This document shows positions 38,462-46,866 of a stretch of 64,000 nucleotides of DNA, piece after piece. The translations under genes were made by a program, and so were the position numbers. The notes beneath the pieces were generated by a model. It worked only from the letters and a program-made list of their open reading frames with translations. It ran no database searches and had not been told where the DNA came from. Within the stretch, counting starts at the first letter, position 1; each line of letters begins with the position of its first letter. Source of the DNA: DATGMS01 sp040905145 (GTDB taxonomy: Bacteria; Bacteroidota; Bacteroidia; Cytophagales; Cyclobacteriaceae); assembly GCA_040905145.1 (NCBI GenBank), contig JBBDSC010000164.1, positions 42,057 through 106,056 on the forward strand, in the 5' to 3' direction.

Positions 38462-39109
38462 TTATTTGGAAGGAAACCCTGTATCCGCCATTACTTCTTC
38501 AATTTGAAGGGTATGCCGAGCCGTATGCGCTGCTATATAAAGAAGCGAGTGATAGGCATCTACCGGCCCAAAAGGGGAATCGGTGATGTGGTTGCGCAAA
38601 TCTTCTTCAGCAGTTTTTTTGATAAAGTCGATTATTTCGGCACGTTGGTCCTTTAAATCTTTCAAGGCAGTTTCCGGAGAGTCATATTTTCCTTCAGGTT
38701 GCAATTCTTTGGGTGCCGTTGCCTTGGAACTGCGATCGGTCATCCCATCAATAAGTTCCTGATCGGTAATTTTAACCTCTTCTTTGCGCTCCGGATTGGC
38801 TGGTTTAGCAAGGAGTTCTTTTGTCATTTCAAAAAGCATTTGTTCGGTCAAGATTATATGTTCCAGACATTGGCTTACCGACCATTGTTCGGTGGAAGGC
38901 TTGAACCGCATCTGTGTTTCGCCAAAGCCTCCAATGCTTTTCTTCAACCTATCGTTTGCTTTTTGAAAATAATCAAGCAGGAATTCTTTATCGTTGCTAT
39001 TTTGATATACATCAACATTTCCGGTATTGTTGGAGTTCGGGATATTTGTTTCCCTCGCGGTAAAGGAAATCAAGACAAGGGCCGCCACTACTAAACTTAC
39101 TTTTTTCAT
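38462..39109 (-). CDS. DinB-family protein with signal peptide
   Basis: 215 residues: an N-terminal signal-like segment (KKVSLVVAALVLISFTAR) and a DinB/YfiT four-helix bundle. The metal-binding His residues appear in CLEHIILTEQ near 90 and AAHTARHTLQIEEV near 200, spaced as expected. DinB proteins are putative metal-dependent transferases or hydrolases. Export is unusual but known in Bacteroidota. It follows another DinB-like gene on the same strand, separated by a perfect palindrome. Confidence 0.82.
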   Translation of the reverse strand: MKKVSLVVAALVLISFTARETNIPNSNNTGNVDVYQNSNDKEFLLDYFQKANDRLKKSIGGFGETQMRFKPSTEQWSVSQCLEHIILTEQMLFEMTKELLAKPANPERKEEVKITDQELIDGMTDRSSKATAPKELQPEGKYDSPETALKDLKDQRAEIIDFIKKTAEEDLRNHITDSPFGPVDAYHSLLYIAAHTARHTLQIEEVMADTGFPSK

Positions 39110-39149
39110 GATGTTTTTAGTTTAAAGGTTGATTTATTGTTTTTGTTTT

Positions 39150-39182
39150 AGACCTGCCAGGTTTTTAAAACCTGGCAGGTCT
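39150..39182. repeat. Perfect 16-bp-arm palindrome
   Basis: AGACCTGCCAGGTTTT, one central T, then its exact complement. It lies between two same-strand DinB genes, six bases after the end of the upstream one. T-runs flank the centre on both strands. It may end transcription, and similar CTGCCAGG/CCTGGCAG palindromes are, from memory, frequent in Bacteroidota genomes. Confidence 0.8.
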
Positions 39183-39187
39183 TGTTC

Positions 39188-39673
39188 TCAATCATATTTC
39201 ATCGCTTCGTAACCCAACAGCCTGCGATATAAAGCAATCTGGCCGATGCAGTTAGCTTCGCGATAAGTAATGAAAGTAATGAGGTCAAAAAAAGACATGG
39301 TCATACCGGGCATTATCTCGAATGTGCTGTCCAGCTTCTCATCGCTAACATGGACTAAGGCATCTCTTAAAACAGGTGTAATGTTATCCCAATCCTGTTT
39401 AAATGTGATTAGTGAAGGATAAGTAATGCCATCCTGGATACCTTTGTTCTCTTTAAATAATTCGTTTGCCTCTTGCTTATGGTGTTTTTGGTCTGAACCC
39501 AGGGCGTTGGCCAGTTCATGCCTTTGTTGGACAAGGCTCCCAGTAAGCCAGGCCACGTGATTTGCTTTTGTGCCAAGGCGGTTATGTGCATCTTTATCTG
39601 AAACACCATCAAGCACATTGGCGAAATAAGTTGTGTGCAAGATGCGAACCCACCTGAATGCGGGTAGGCGCAT
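39188..39673 (-). CDS. DinB-like protein, N-terminus replaced
   Basis: About 161 residues. TTYFANVLDGVSDKDAHNRL, GTKANHVAWLTGSLVQQRHE and IGQIALYRRLLGYEAMKYD fit DinB-superfamily proteins. The usual beginning (a phenylalanine- and leucine-rich helix) is absent; instead the start reads RLPAFRWVRILH, which overlaps a second frame from unknown sequence reaching back to 39917. I read this as a join that replaced the first 10-15 residues. The one recognisable metal-site His (NHVAW) remains. It may or may not work. Confidence 0.6.
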   Translation of the reverse strand: MRLPAFRWVRILHTTYFANVLDGVSDKDAHNRLGTKANHVAWLTGSLVQQRHELANALGSDQKHHKQEANELFKENKGIQDGITYPSLITFKQDWDNITPVLRDALVHVSDEKLDSTFEIMPGMTMSFFDLITFITYREANCIGQIALYRRLLGYEAMKYD

Positions 39674-39917
39674 CTTTTTCCCCAACATCTGAAAAGAGAA
39701 ACAACATCAGCAAAGCCCTTCCTTTTGATTTAACATTGATCCTCCAGGTAAAATAATTTTCAGGCTCTTCTCCCGGAAAACTGGCATTTACGTGCCAACC
39801 TGTATCCTTTGGATCTATAGGACTTGGAAACCGTATGGGAAAAGAACCAAGGCTTCCCCTTGGACACCAATTTCCTTCACCCACCAATTGATTGAAAGAA
39901 TTGTCGCTTTCTCTCAC
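39674..39917 (-). other. Unidentified coding-like fragment fused ahead of the DinB-like gene
   Basis: A frame read from 39917, containing GSLGSFPIRFPSPIDPKDTG and WHVNASFPGEEPENYFTWRI, looks like real protein but ends out of frame within the DinB-like gene. I do not recognise the family. It begins next to REP-like copy E. Confidence 0.35.
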
Positions 39918-39918
39918 A

Positions 39919-39942
39919 AGTCCTCCTTACAAACAAGGACTA
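39919..39942. repeat. REP-like palindrome, copy E
   Basis: AGTCCTCCTTACAAACAAGG and ACTATG: an imperfect palindrome with the GTCCTc...AcaAGGAC core and the ACTAT tail shared with copies B and C. It sits directly after a VOC gene stop. Confidence 0.55.
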
Positions 39943-40356
39943 TGAATTTTTCTCATTACCAATATTCACATCCCAATTCACATCATATTTATCCTTTAAA
40001 GCACCGTAAACATCGCCCCAAACCTGTTTTTCGAGCGGCATATTGATTTTTCCGCCCGAACTTAGCGCATCAAACAATTCTCGCAGTTTGTGTTCATCTG
40101 TCCCGTGGAGGGTCAAGGTTATTTTACCCGTGCCAAGCGGATTTGGGCTTGGATTGTCGCTTCCGAAAAATTCCGCATCGCCACCCATCAGGTTGGCGTG
40201 CATCACGCTGTCTTTCATGGCATCTGGGCAATTATTGTCAATTTCTCCAAAGGTCATGACCTCAAGTTCCCCACCAAAGATGCGTTGGTAAAACTCCATC
40301 GCCTCCCGGCAGTCTCCGTTAAAATACAAATAGGCATTCAAATTTACTTTTTTCAT
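39940..40356 (-). CDS. VOC-superfamily protein, PhnB-like
   Basis: 138 residues of the glyoxalase/bleomycin-resistance fold, PhnB subgroup: AYLYFNGDCREAMEFYQRIF, VMHANLMGGDAEFFGSD and KQVWGDVYGALKDKYDVNWD. Usually a dimer with an unassigned substrate. It belongs to a minus-strand series of small-domain genes (VOC, SRPBCC, DUF1801, VOC, VOC) from 39.9 to 42.4 kb. A similar protein lies at 54499-54939. Confidence 0.88.
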   Translation of the reverse strand: MKKVNLNAYLYFNGDCREAMEFYQRIFGGELEVMTFGEIDNNCPDAMKDSVMHANLMGGDAEFFGSDNPSPNPLGTGKITLTLHGTDEHKLRELFDALSSGGKINMPLEKQVWGDVYGALKDKYDVNWDVNIGNEKNS

Positions 40357-40417
40357 GATTGTTGTTTTTAGTTTTTGTAGAATCCATATACTTCCAAATC
40401 GAAACCTTTTCTTTAAA

Positions 40418-40713
40418 TTATTTTTCGGAGAGTTCTTTCAGCTTCAACAAGGCTTTTGGCCAGATATCTTCAAACAGGGCCTTATATTCATCATTTGTAT
40501 CTGCGTCCACTGAAACTTCGGTTATTCCATCCGCTTCCTTGAAGGTATAGTTTTCATGCGCTCCGGCCATGGCTAGTGGGAGCCTTCGGTAAAGGCACTT
40601 GTCCATTCCCTATAGGTTTCATCTTTGAGCATCGTGTCCCATACCTTTTCTTTTGGCGCATTGATACGTTTTGAGAAATGAAGTTTTTGTGCGGAATTAT
40701 TTTTGTCGTTCAT
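40418..40713 (-). pseudogene. SRPBCC-family gene with internal deletion
   Basis: From the ATG at 40713: NDKNNSAQKLHFSKRINAPK, EKVWDTMLKDETYREWTSAF, TEGSH, then TAG. The proper end, ENYTFKEADGITEVSVDADT and NDEYKALFEDIWPKALLKLK, continues in another frame to 40418. In relatives about 55-60 residues separate these two parts; here they are gone. Confidence 0.75.
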
Positions 40714-40769
40714 AACTTTAAGATTGTTTTGTGGTCAATGATTTATTATTCTTGTTCATAAGTTTTGTC

Positions 40770-40976
40770 CTAAGCCTTTTTATTTTTGACATGGCCTTTA
40801 AAAGCACTGATGGCACAAACCGGACTTTTTTTTGTCCAGACTGGGCAGCTCCATTTCCAGTCTTCACCCACCTCGGGAGCGGTTTCGTTGATAAGTTTAC
40901 GCAAACGGGTCAGCAGTGTGCTGCGCCAATCGGTAAGACTTGCTATATATTTGTCTATTTGTTCGGAAGTGTTCAT
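40770..40976 (-). pseudogene. DUF1801-family gene, truncated
   Basis: 68 codons: TSEQIDKYIASLTDWRSTLL, TRLRKLINETAPEVGEDWKW, then SCPVWTKKSPVCAISAFKGH and a quick stop. Family members are about 110-120 residues; the second half (FF.GA.L.DP region) is missing. The short product might fold in part, but I read it as broken. Confidence 0.6.
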
Positions 40977-40991
40977 AGATTAGTTTGTTAA

Positions 40992-41912
40992 TTACTGCTC
41001 GTGAGCTTGTTTTAACTTTGCAATATCAATTTTCTTCATTTGAAGCATGGCCTCCATAATCCTTCCGAATTTCTCAGGATCTAGATCGTTCATCATCCCA
41101 ATCAAAGCTTTGGGGATTATCTGCCAGGAGACTCCAAACTTGTCTTTGAGCCAGCCGCATTGTTCAGACCCTGGAACCGCCGAAAGTTTCTCCCAATAGC
41201 CGTCAACTTCTTCTTGGGTCTCGCAGTGGACTACCAATGATATTGCTTCGTTAAAGGTAAAGTCGTGTTCCAGCGCACTGTCCATAGCTATAAATGTTTG
41301 CCCTGCCAGTATGAAGTCGCCATATTCAACTGTTCCTTCCTTGTCCGGCTTTTGATCTGGGCCGTAACGGAAAATACCCCCTACTTTTGAATCGTCAAAT
41401 ACTGAAGCGTAGAAATTGATCGCCTCTTCTGCTTTGCCGGCCTGCTCACCAACGAACATCAGTGACGGTGTAAGCTTCTGCTCCAGATCGTTGTTTCCAG
41501 TAATCGTGACCTGCCAGGTAAGACCGTATTTGTCGGCTGTCCAGCCATACTTTTCACTAAACGGATATTTCTGAAGTGGCATGAGCGTTTTTCCTCCTTC
41601 TGAAAGCTTTTCCCATAGCTTATCAAGTGCTTCTTCTGTGTCACAGATTATAAAAAATGACACTGCGGGAGTGAATTTGAAATGCGGGCCGCCGTTGAGT
41701 GCCGTGAATGTTTGTCCCTCAAGCTGAAATTCAATGGTCATGACCGAACCTGCCGGTCTTCCGTGTGCTTCATGTCCTGCTTCGCCATAGCGGCTGATTT
41801 CTCCTATTTTGGCATTTTTAAAAATTGAGGTGTAAAAGTTCACCGCCTCTTCGGCCTGGTTATCGAACCAGAGGCAGGAGCCGATTTTTTGGGTTTTGGT
41901 TAATTGTGTCAT
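40992..41912 (-). CDS. Double VOC-domain protein, 3-demethylubiquinone-methyltransferase-like family
   Basis: 306 residues with two VOC modules: KIGSCLWFDNQAEEAVNFYT (about 9-140) and TPSLMFVGEQAGKAEEAINF (about 148-270), each with an internal beta-alpha-beta repeat and an EKYGWTADKYGLTWQV or EQCGWLKDKFGVSWQI end. The old '3-demethylubiquinone-9 3-methyltransferase' label for this family is not backed by activity. A short helical tail follows. Substrate unknown. It appears intact, unlike its DUF1801 and SRPBCC neighbours. Confidence 0.85.
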   Translation of the reverse strand: MTQLTKTQKIGSCLWFDNQAEEAVNFYTSIFKNAKIGEISRYGEAGHEAHGRPAGSVMTIEFQLEGQTFTALNGGPHFKFTPAVSFFIICDTEEALDKLWEKLSEGGKTLMPLQKYPFSEKYGWTADKYGLTWQVTITGNNDLEQKLTPSLMFVGEQAGKAEEAINFYASVFDDSKVGGIFRYGPDQKPDKEGTVEYGDFILAGQTFIAMDSALEHDFTFNEAISLVVHCETQEEVDGYWEKLSAVPGSEQCGWLKDKFGVSWQIIPKALIGMMNDLDPEKFGRIMEAMLQMKKIDIAKLKQAHEQ

Positions 41913-42029
41913 GATGCTTCTCTTGATTTTGAATTTTCATCTCATTGATGCGGACATCCACTCTTTCCGTCCTGCTCGGTGTGGGATTAGGTGTTCATCG
42001 GTCTTTTGTTACACTTTTTTTTTAAATTA

Positions 42030-42416
42030 TTATTTCTCTTCCAATACAGATAAAATATTTCCGGCCGGGTCTTTAAACCAGGCTATGTTTGGCCCTCTGC
42101 CGTCGCTTCGGCAGATGCCTTTTTCATCGGTCTTGATATCGCCTTCGTACTGTTCAAAGCGCACACCTCGACTGGAGAGTCCATCTACTGCTTGGTCAAT
42201 ATCGTTGACCGGAAAGTTAAGAATGGTAAAGGTGGCAGGGATATGATCAGGCTTTGGGTATACTATAATATTGTTACCACCTGAAATATTCAACTCCAAA
42301 ATTTTCATTGGGTTGTCCTTTACTTCCAGCCCAAGAACTTTACTATAAAATTCTTTGGCTTTTTGCAGATCATTTACTGAAAATCCGCTGAATGCTTTGC
42401 TGTTTTTAAACATCAC
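42030..42416 (-). CDS. VOC-superfamily (glyoxalase-like) protein
   Basis: 128 residues: FSGFSVNDLQKAKEFYSKVL at the start, IVYPKPDHIPATFTILNFPV in the middle and WFKDPAGNILSVLEE at the end, the standard VOC order with a C-terminal Glu that often binds metal. Single-domain members act as dimers. Function unknown. It is the first of the minus-strand small-domain series, with about 117 bases to the next VOC gene. Confidence 0.87.
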   Translation of the reverse strand: MMFKNSKAFSGFSVNDLQKAKEFYSKVLGLEVKDNPMKILELNISGGNNIIVYPKPDHIPATFTILNFPVNDIDQAVDGLSSRGVRFEQYEGDIKTDEKGICRSDGRGPNIAWFKDPAGNILSVLEEK

Positions 42417-43015
42417 CTTTTTATTATGAGTGGATTGTTATAACTGTTTCAATGAATGCTCTAAACTGATCCCTTTTGAAACTCGGACAAAGTCCTTTCC
42501 ATTACCATTTTTCATCATGAAAACCAATTAAAAACGGTTAGCACTAATCAGGGAAATGCAACCAGTGCCACGCAACCGGATAATCATATTGTACAAATCT
42601 ACATGCATTAATTTTAAAAAAGAGGGGGTGAATACGGCATTTCAAGGGTTTATTGCGACAATTTGTTATTTGATTTTCTTAGCAATCCAAACAGCAGTTT
42701 CATTTCGTAAATAATGATTGACTGATCCTAATTGACCAATGATAAAAAAGTAGTTTTACTGTATTTACCTTAATACAAAGCAAGGGGGCAGGCAATAGAG
42801 ATATTTTAGAAGTTCTGGAATTTTAAAACTACAGAAAAGGTTAAAGAGCACGAGAATGAGCCAATAAAGAAGGCCCAGGAGTATTAATGAAAATTCTGTT
42901 ATTTCTTTTATTCAAAATTTTTTTATTGATAAAGTTGTTGTCTATATTGGTTTTAAAGTATACAATCTTTTTTATGAAAATTCAATTTCGATAACCCAGT
43001 CAAAAAATTAGCTGT
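42417..43015. other. AT-rich intergenic region before the SusC locus
   Basis: About 600 bases. I find no gene. A short stretch near 42835-42886 (VKEHENEPIKKAQEY then stop) looks like worn coding sequence but cannot be assigned. The next recognisable item is the sigma factor remnant at 43016. Confidence 0.4.
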
Positions 43016-43405
43016 TTGAAATCTTTGGATACATATTCAGATAAACAATTGCTCCAACTACTCAAAGGCGGAGATAGAAAAGTGTTTGAAAGGATCTTAC
43101 TTTAATAATACGGTGGAGGAAAGTGTACTGTATAATGAACTTAACACCGTCATTGAAAAGGAGATAAGCAGTTTGCCGGAGGTGCGGACAGGTTTTAATT
43201 TGAGCCGTAAAGAAAATTTTACTTTTAAGGAAATAGCTACAAAGCTCGATATTTCCATAGTTATTTTAAATGGAAATTCCACATTAACGTACGGTGATCA
43301 TGGTCCAGTGAGGGACCAAGGGAAGTTTATTTGGATGGGGAGGCTTTCTTCTCAGTAAAACATACAGAAAGTGATCAAGAATTTATCGTGAATAAAATGG
43401 CTTAA
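43016..43405 (+). pseudogene. Fused remnant of ECF sigma factor and FecR anti-sigma genes
   Basis: Three pieces in order. First, KSLDTYSDKQLLQLLKGGDR KVFER: the start of an ECF sigma factor, stopping at 43105. Second, from about 43130, ELNTVIEKEISSLPEVRTGF and ENFTFKEIATKLDIS: sigma region 4. Third, without a break, LNGNSTLTYGDHGPVR and, after a frameshift, EVYLDGEAFFSVKHTESDQE: a FecR strand region ending in TAA at 43403. The middle of the sigma gene, its last helix, and most of FecR are missing. The SusC start is two bases downstream. Confidence 0.78.
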
Positions 43406-43407
43406 TT

Positions 43408-46400
43408 ATGACACAAAAACCACAACTCCAAGTTTGCTGCATCATGATGCTTGTATGCAGTTTTGGCGTACTTTCCCATGCACAAGAGCTCGCCTCATCG
43501 GAAGGCATCACTAAGGAGACCAAAAAACAAAACCAGGTAAAATCTTTAAAGAATGCACTTGACGATTTCGAGGTAAAGTACAACATTTCCATTGCTTATA
43601 AGAGCGAATTAATGGAAAACAAGAAAGTGGATGTAGAAAGCATATCCAGTGGATCATTTGAGAAAGATTTGGCCGTCTTATTAAAACAGCATGATCTGAA
43701 ATTTAAAAAAGTCAGAGATAACTTCAATGTAATTGAAAAAGAGAAAGCGCTGGCTCCAAAAAAGAGTGGTTTAGGATTTGGAACAAAACAGCGATTAGAT
43801 GCAGATCAGCAGTTAGTTGAAGATGTCGCCATTAGAGTGCAAGGCCAAGTAACCTCAGATAAGGGCGAGACCATACCGGGTGTAAACATTTTGATAAAAG
43901 GGACAGCAACAGGTACAGTAACAGATATCGATGGAAACTATACCCTTGATGCACCTGAAGATGGTATTTTGGTGTTTTCCTCCATCGGTTATATTGCACA
44001 GGAAATGGCCGTGAATGGTAGGGCAGTGATTGATATAACTTTAATGGAAGATATGCAGAGTCTGGATGAAGTGGTAGTGATTGGATACGGGACCCTGCAG
44101 AAGAAACTCATTACCGGAGCTACAATTCAAGTTAGTGGTGATGATCTGGCAGCCCGCTTACTAACGAATCCACTCGATGCCTTACAGGGTATGGCACCCG
44201 GCGTCACTATTACTAAAAATGGCGGTCAACCCGGTTCAGAATCAAAAATCTATATTCGGGGCATGGGAACAATTGGGAGTGGCAGCCCGCTTTATATAAT
44301 TGATGGAGTACAGACTGAAAGCATTGATTATCTTAATAGTACCGATATTGAGTCCATTGATATTTTAAAAGATGCTGCCTCTGCTGCAATCTATGGATCT
44401 CGAGCTTCAAACGGTGTTGTCTTGATTACCACTAAACAGGGTAAGGCAGGTATTAACCAGATTACTTTTGATGCTTATTACGGTTGGCAGAGCTTAGCAA
44501 AGAAGCCTGACCTTTTGAATGCTCAGGAGTATGCAATGCTCATGAATGAAAAATTCGAGAATTCGGGAGATACCCCTTTTTTTGTAGGCGACAGAATGGA
44601 TCAAGTAATTGCAATGGGCGAAGGAACTAATTGGATTGACTTGTTATTTGAAGATAATGTTCCTACTCAAAACTATTCTTTAGGCTTTTCGGGTGGAACC
44701 GATCAATCTATTTACTCCACGGGACTCTCTTTCACGGAGCAAGGGGGGATTTTCGGGGGTGCTTCCCAAAATAATTTGGAACGTATTACTTTTAGAATAA
44801 ACTCCGAGCATAAATTTTATGATAATGTACTTAAAGTCGGAGAGAATCTCACGGTTACACACGTTGATCTGCAGGGAGCTCAACAGGACGGTCGAAGCAA
44901 CAATTATGTTAACCAGGCACTTTCAATGCCTCCGATTCTAGGAAACCTTGATTCCAACGGTGATTTTTTCGATAACACTACTGGGTTGTTAGCTGATTTT
45001 GGAGGAGGTTCGTTATCAAATCCCTATGCTATGTTTGTACTTAACAATCAACAAAAAAATAAAACAATAAAAGTGTTGGGTAATTTTTATGCGGAATTAC
45101 AGCCAATTGAAGATTTGAAGATAAGATCTAGTATTGGTACGGTTTACGAAATTGCAAGTTTTAGAAGTTATTCACCCACACTTCCTCCATTAGGCCAATT
45201 TGCAAATCCATCAACACGCCCTTATGATGAGGTCTTCCAAAGTAATGATATTACAATGCGATGGGTATTGACCAACACGATTTCTTATGGTTTTAATTTG
45301 GATGAGCATGAATTTGATATGCTCATAGGTTCCGAAGCTCAACAAACGAATGGAGTGTTTTTGAGTGCTGCTAACAAAAATTTGATTTTCGATGATTATA
45401 ACCATGCTTATATTGACAATGCTCTGGGGAACAGTAATGAGGGTCTTATGAGCATGGAAGGCTATCCAACCGAACATAAATTGTTGTCCTACTTTGGTCG
45501 TGTCAACTATAATTTTAAGGAAAAATACATGTTTAATGCGACTTTGCGATCAGATGGTTCCTCAAATTTTTCAAAAGAGAATCGACGCGGTTATTTTCCA
45601 TCGGTCTCAGCTGGTTGGGTATTAACGAGTGAACCTTTTATGGAGACTTCCGGCTCATGGTTAACGTCATTAAAAATCCGTGGTAGTTGGGGACAAAACG
45701 GAAATCAAAATATTCCCCCGTTTAGATACCTTGCTACTGTTAATTCAAATTCTTCCTATTCTCTAGGAACCGATGAAAATGGATTTCGTGCTTCAGGAGC
45801 TTCGTTGAGTCGTATGTCCAATCCTGATTTGAAATGGGAAATATCAGAGCAAACCAATATTGGTTTTGATGCGCATTTTTATGATGGAAGGTTTGTTGCT
45901 AATTTTGACTATTACCAAAAATCAACTAAAGGTTGGTTACTTTCTCCGCCAATTAGGAGCGTTATTGGACTATCTCCTCCATGGATCAATGGTGGTAATG
46001 TGAATAATGAGGGAGTTGAACTTGCGATAGGTTACTATGAAGATATGGGCGATTTTGGGCTTAGTGTAAATCTTAACGGTGCGTATAATAAGAATTCAGT
46101 AACTGAAGTTCCTAACGATATTATTCACGGGCCTGGTGGTTCTTTATGGGATAATTCACAGGAATATTATCGAACAGAAACAGGATTTCCGTTGGGATAT
46201 TACTGGATGCTGGAAACGGACGGTCTATTTCAGAATTCAACTGACATAGAAAATTATTCAATAGGCGGAAATATGATTCAACCGAGTGCTGTACCGGGTG
46301 ACTTGAGATACGTTGATCAAAATAATGATGGAGTTATTAATGATGAAGACAGGGTTAATGTTGGTGATCCTTTTCCCGATTTTGTCTACGGCATCAACTT

Positions 46401-46854
46401 AAATCTTAATTACAAAGCATTTAACCTGATGGTTAACGCAAACGGAGTTGCTGATGTCCAAGTTGTTCAGTCTTATTATAATTATGCACGATATTTTCCA
46501 AATTATACTTCGGAAGCACTTGGACGGTGGCATGGGGAAGGCACCTCTAATTATTTTCCACGTTTAGACAAAGCTAATACCAATTGGACCAACAACTCTG
46601 ATGTATATGTGTATCAGGCTGATTTCCTCAGGTTAAACAACATCACTTTAAGCTGGGATATTGCTAATATAATGAATACTCAGCCACTTAATCAACTCAG
46701 ATTATACGTTGCAGTTCTGAACGCACATACTTTTACCAAATATAACGGGATGGATCCTGAAATAGGGAGTGGAGCCAGTTATCAGATTGGTCAGGACAAT
46801 GGTTTTGTACCCAATCCCCGAACAATTATGGTAGGGGTTAATATTAAACTTTAA
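43408..46854 (+). CDS. SusC/RagA-family TonB-linked outer membrane transporter with STN domain
   Basis: 1148 residues. Signal peptide to HAQ near 26; an STN domain (SLKNALDDFEVKYNISIAYK, 46-115) that in such transporters signals to a FecR/ECF-sigma pair; carboxypeptidase-like domain VQGQVTSDKGETIPGVNILI near 145; SusC region DEVVVIGYGTLQKK near 225; plug with YIIDGVQTESIDYLNSTDIE and SAAIYGSRASNGVVLITTKQ; then the 22-strand barrel. It imports a glycan or peptide with the SusD protein 12 bases downstream. No degradative enzyme is adjacent, so the substrate is unknown. Its cognate sigma/FecR genes are collapsed. By eye it is more AT-rich than the genes after 49 kb. Confidence 0.93.
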   Translation: MTQKPQLQVCCIMMLVCSFGVLSHAQELASSEGITKETKKQNQVKSLKNALDDFEVKYNISIAYKSELMENKKVDVESISSGSFEKDLAVLLKQHDLKFKKVRDNFNVIEKEKALAPKKSGLGFGTKQRLDADQQLVEDVAIRVQGQVTSDKGETIPGVNILIKGTATGTVTDIDGNYTLDAPEDGILVFSSIGYIAQEMAVNGRAVIDITLMEDMQSLDEVVVIGYGTLQKKLITGATIQVSGDDLAARLLTNPLDALQGMAPGVTITKNGGQPGSESKIYIRGMGTIGSGSPLYIIDGVQTESIDYLNSTDIESIDILKDAASAAIYGSRASNGVVLITTKQGKAGINQITFDAYYGWQSLAKKPDLLNAQEYAMLMNEKFENSGDTPFFVGDRMDQVIAMGEGTNWIDLLFEDNVPTQNYSLGFSGGTDQSIYSTGLSFTEQGGIFGGASQNNLERITFRINSEHKFYDNVLKVGENLTVTHVDLQGAQQDGRSNNYVNQALSMPPILGNLDSNGDFFDNTTGLLADFGGGSLSNPYAMFVLNNQQKNKTIKVLGNFYAELQPIEDLKIRSSIGTVYEIASFRSYSPTLPPLGQFANPSTRPYDEVFQSNDITMRWVLTNTISYGFNLDEHEFDMLIGSEAQQTNGVFLSAANKNLIFDDYNHAYIDNALGNSNEGLMSMEGYPTEHKLLSYFGRVNYNFKEKYMFNATLRSDGSSNFSKENRRGYFPSVSAGWVLTSEPFMETSGSWLTSLKIRGSWGQNGNQNIPPFRYLATVNSNSSYSLGTDENGFRASGASLSRMSNPDLKWEISEQTNIGFDAHFYDGRFVANFDYYQKSTKGWLLSPPIRSVIGLSPPWINGGNVNNEGVELAIGYYEDMGDFGLSVNLNGAYNKNSVTEVPNDIIHGPGGSLWDNSQEYYRTETGFPLGYYWMLETDGLFQNSTDIENYSIGGNMIQPSAVPGDLRYVDQNNDGVINDEDRVNVGDPFPDFVYGINLNLNYKAFNLMVNANGVADVQVVQSYYNYARYFPNYTSEALGRWHGEGTSNYFPRLDKANTNWTNNSDVYVYQADFLRLNNITLSWDIANIMNTQPLNQLRLYVAVLNAHTFTKYNGMDPEIGSGASYQIGQDNGFVPNPRTIMVGVNIKL

Positions 46855-46866
46855 AATATTAGTACT

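Noticed and set aside
38288..39094. Plus-strand frames opposite the DinB gene
   Set aside because: They mirror the DinB coding sequence, whose signal peptide and His motifs are on the minus strand.
43086..43358. A possible new 90-residue gene ahead of SusC
   Set aside because: Its sequence is sigma region 4 joined to FecR, so it is a fusion scar and not a novel gene.
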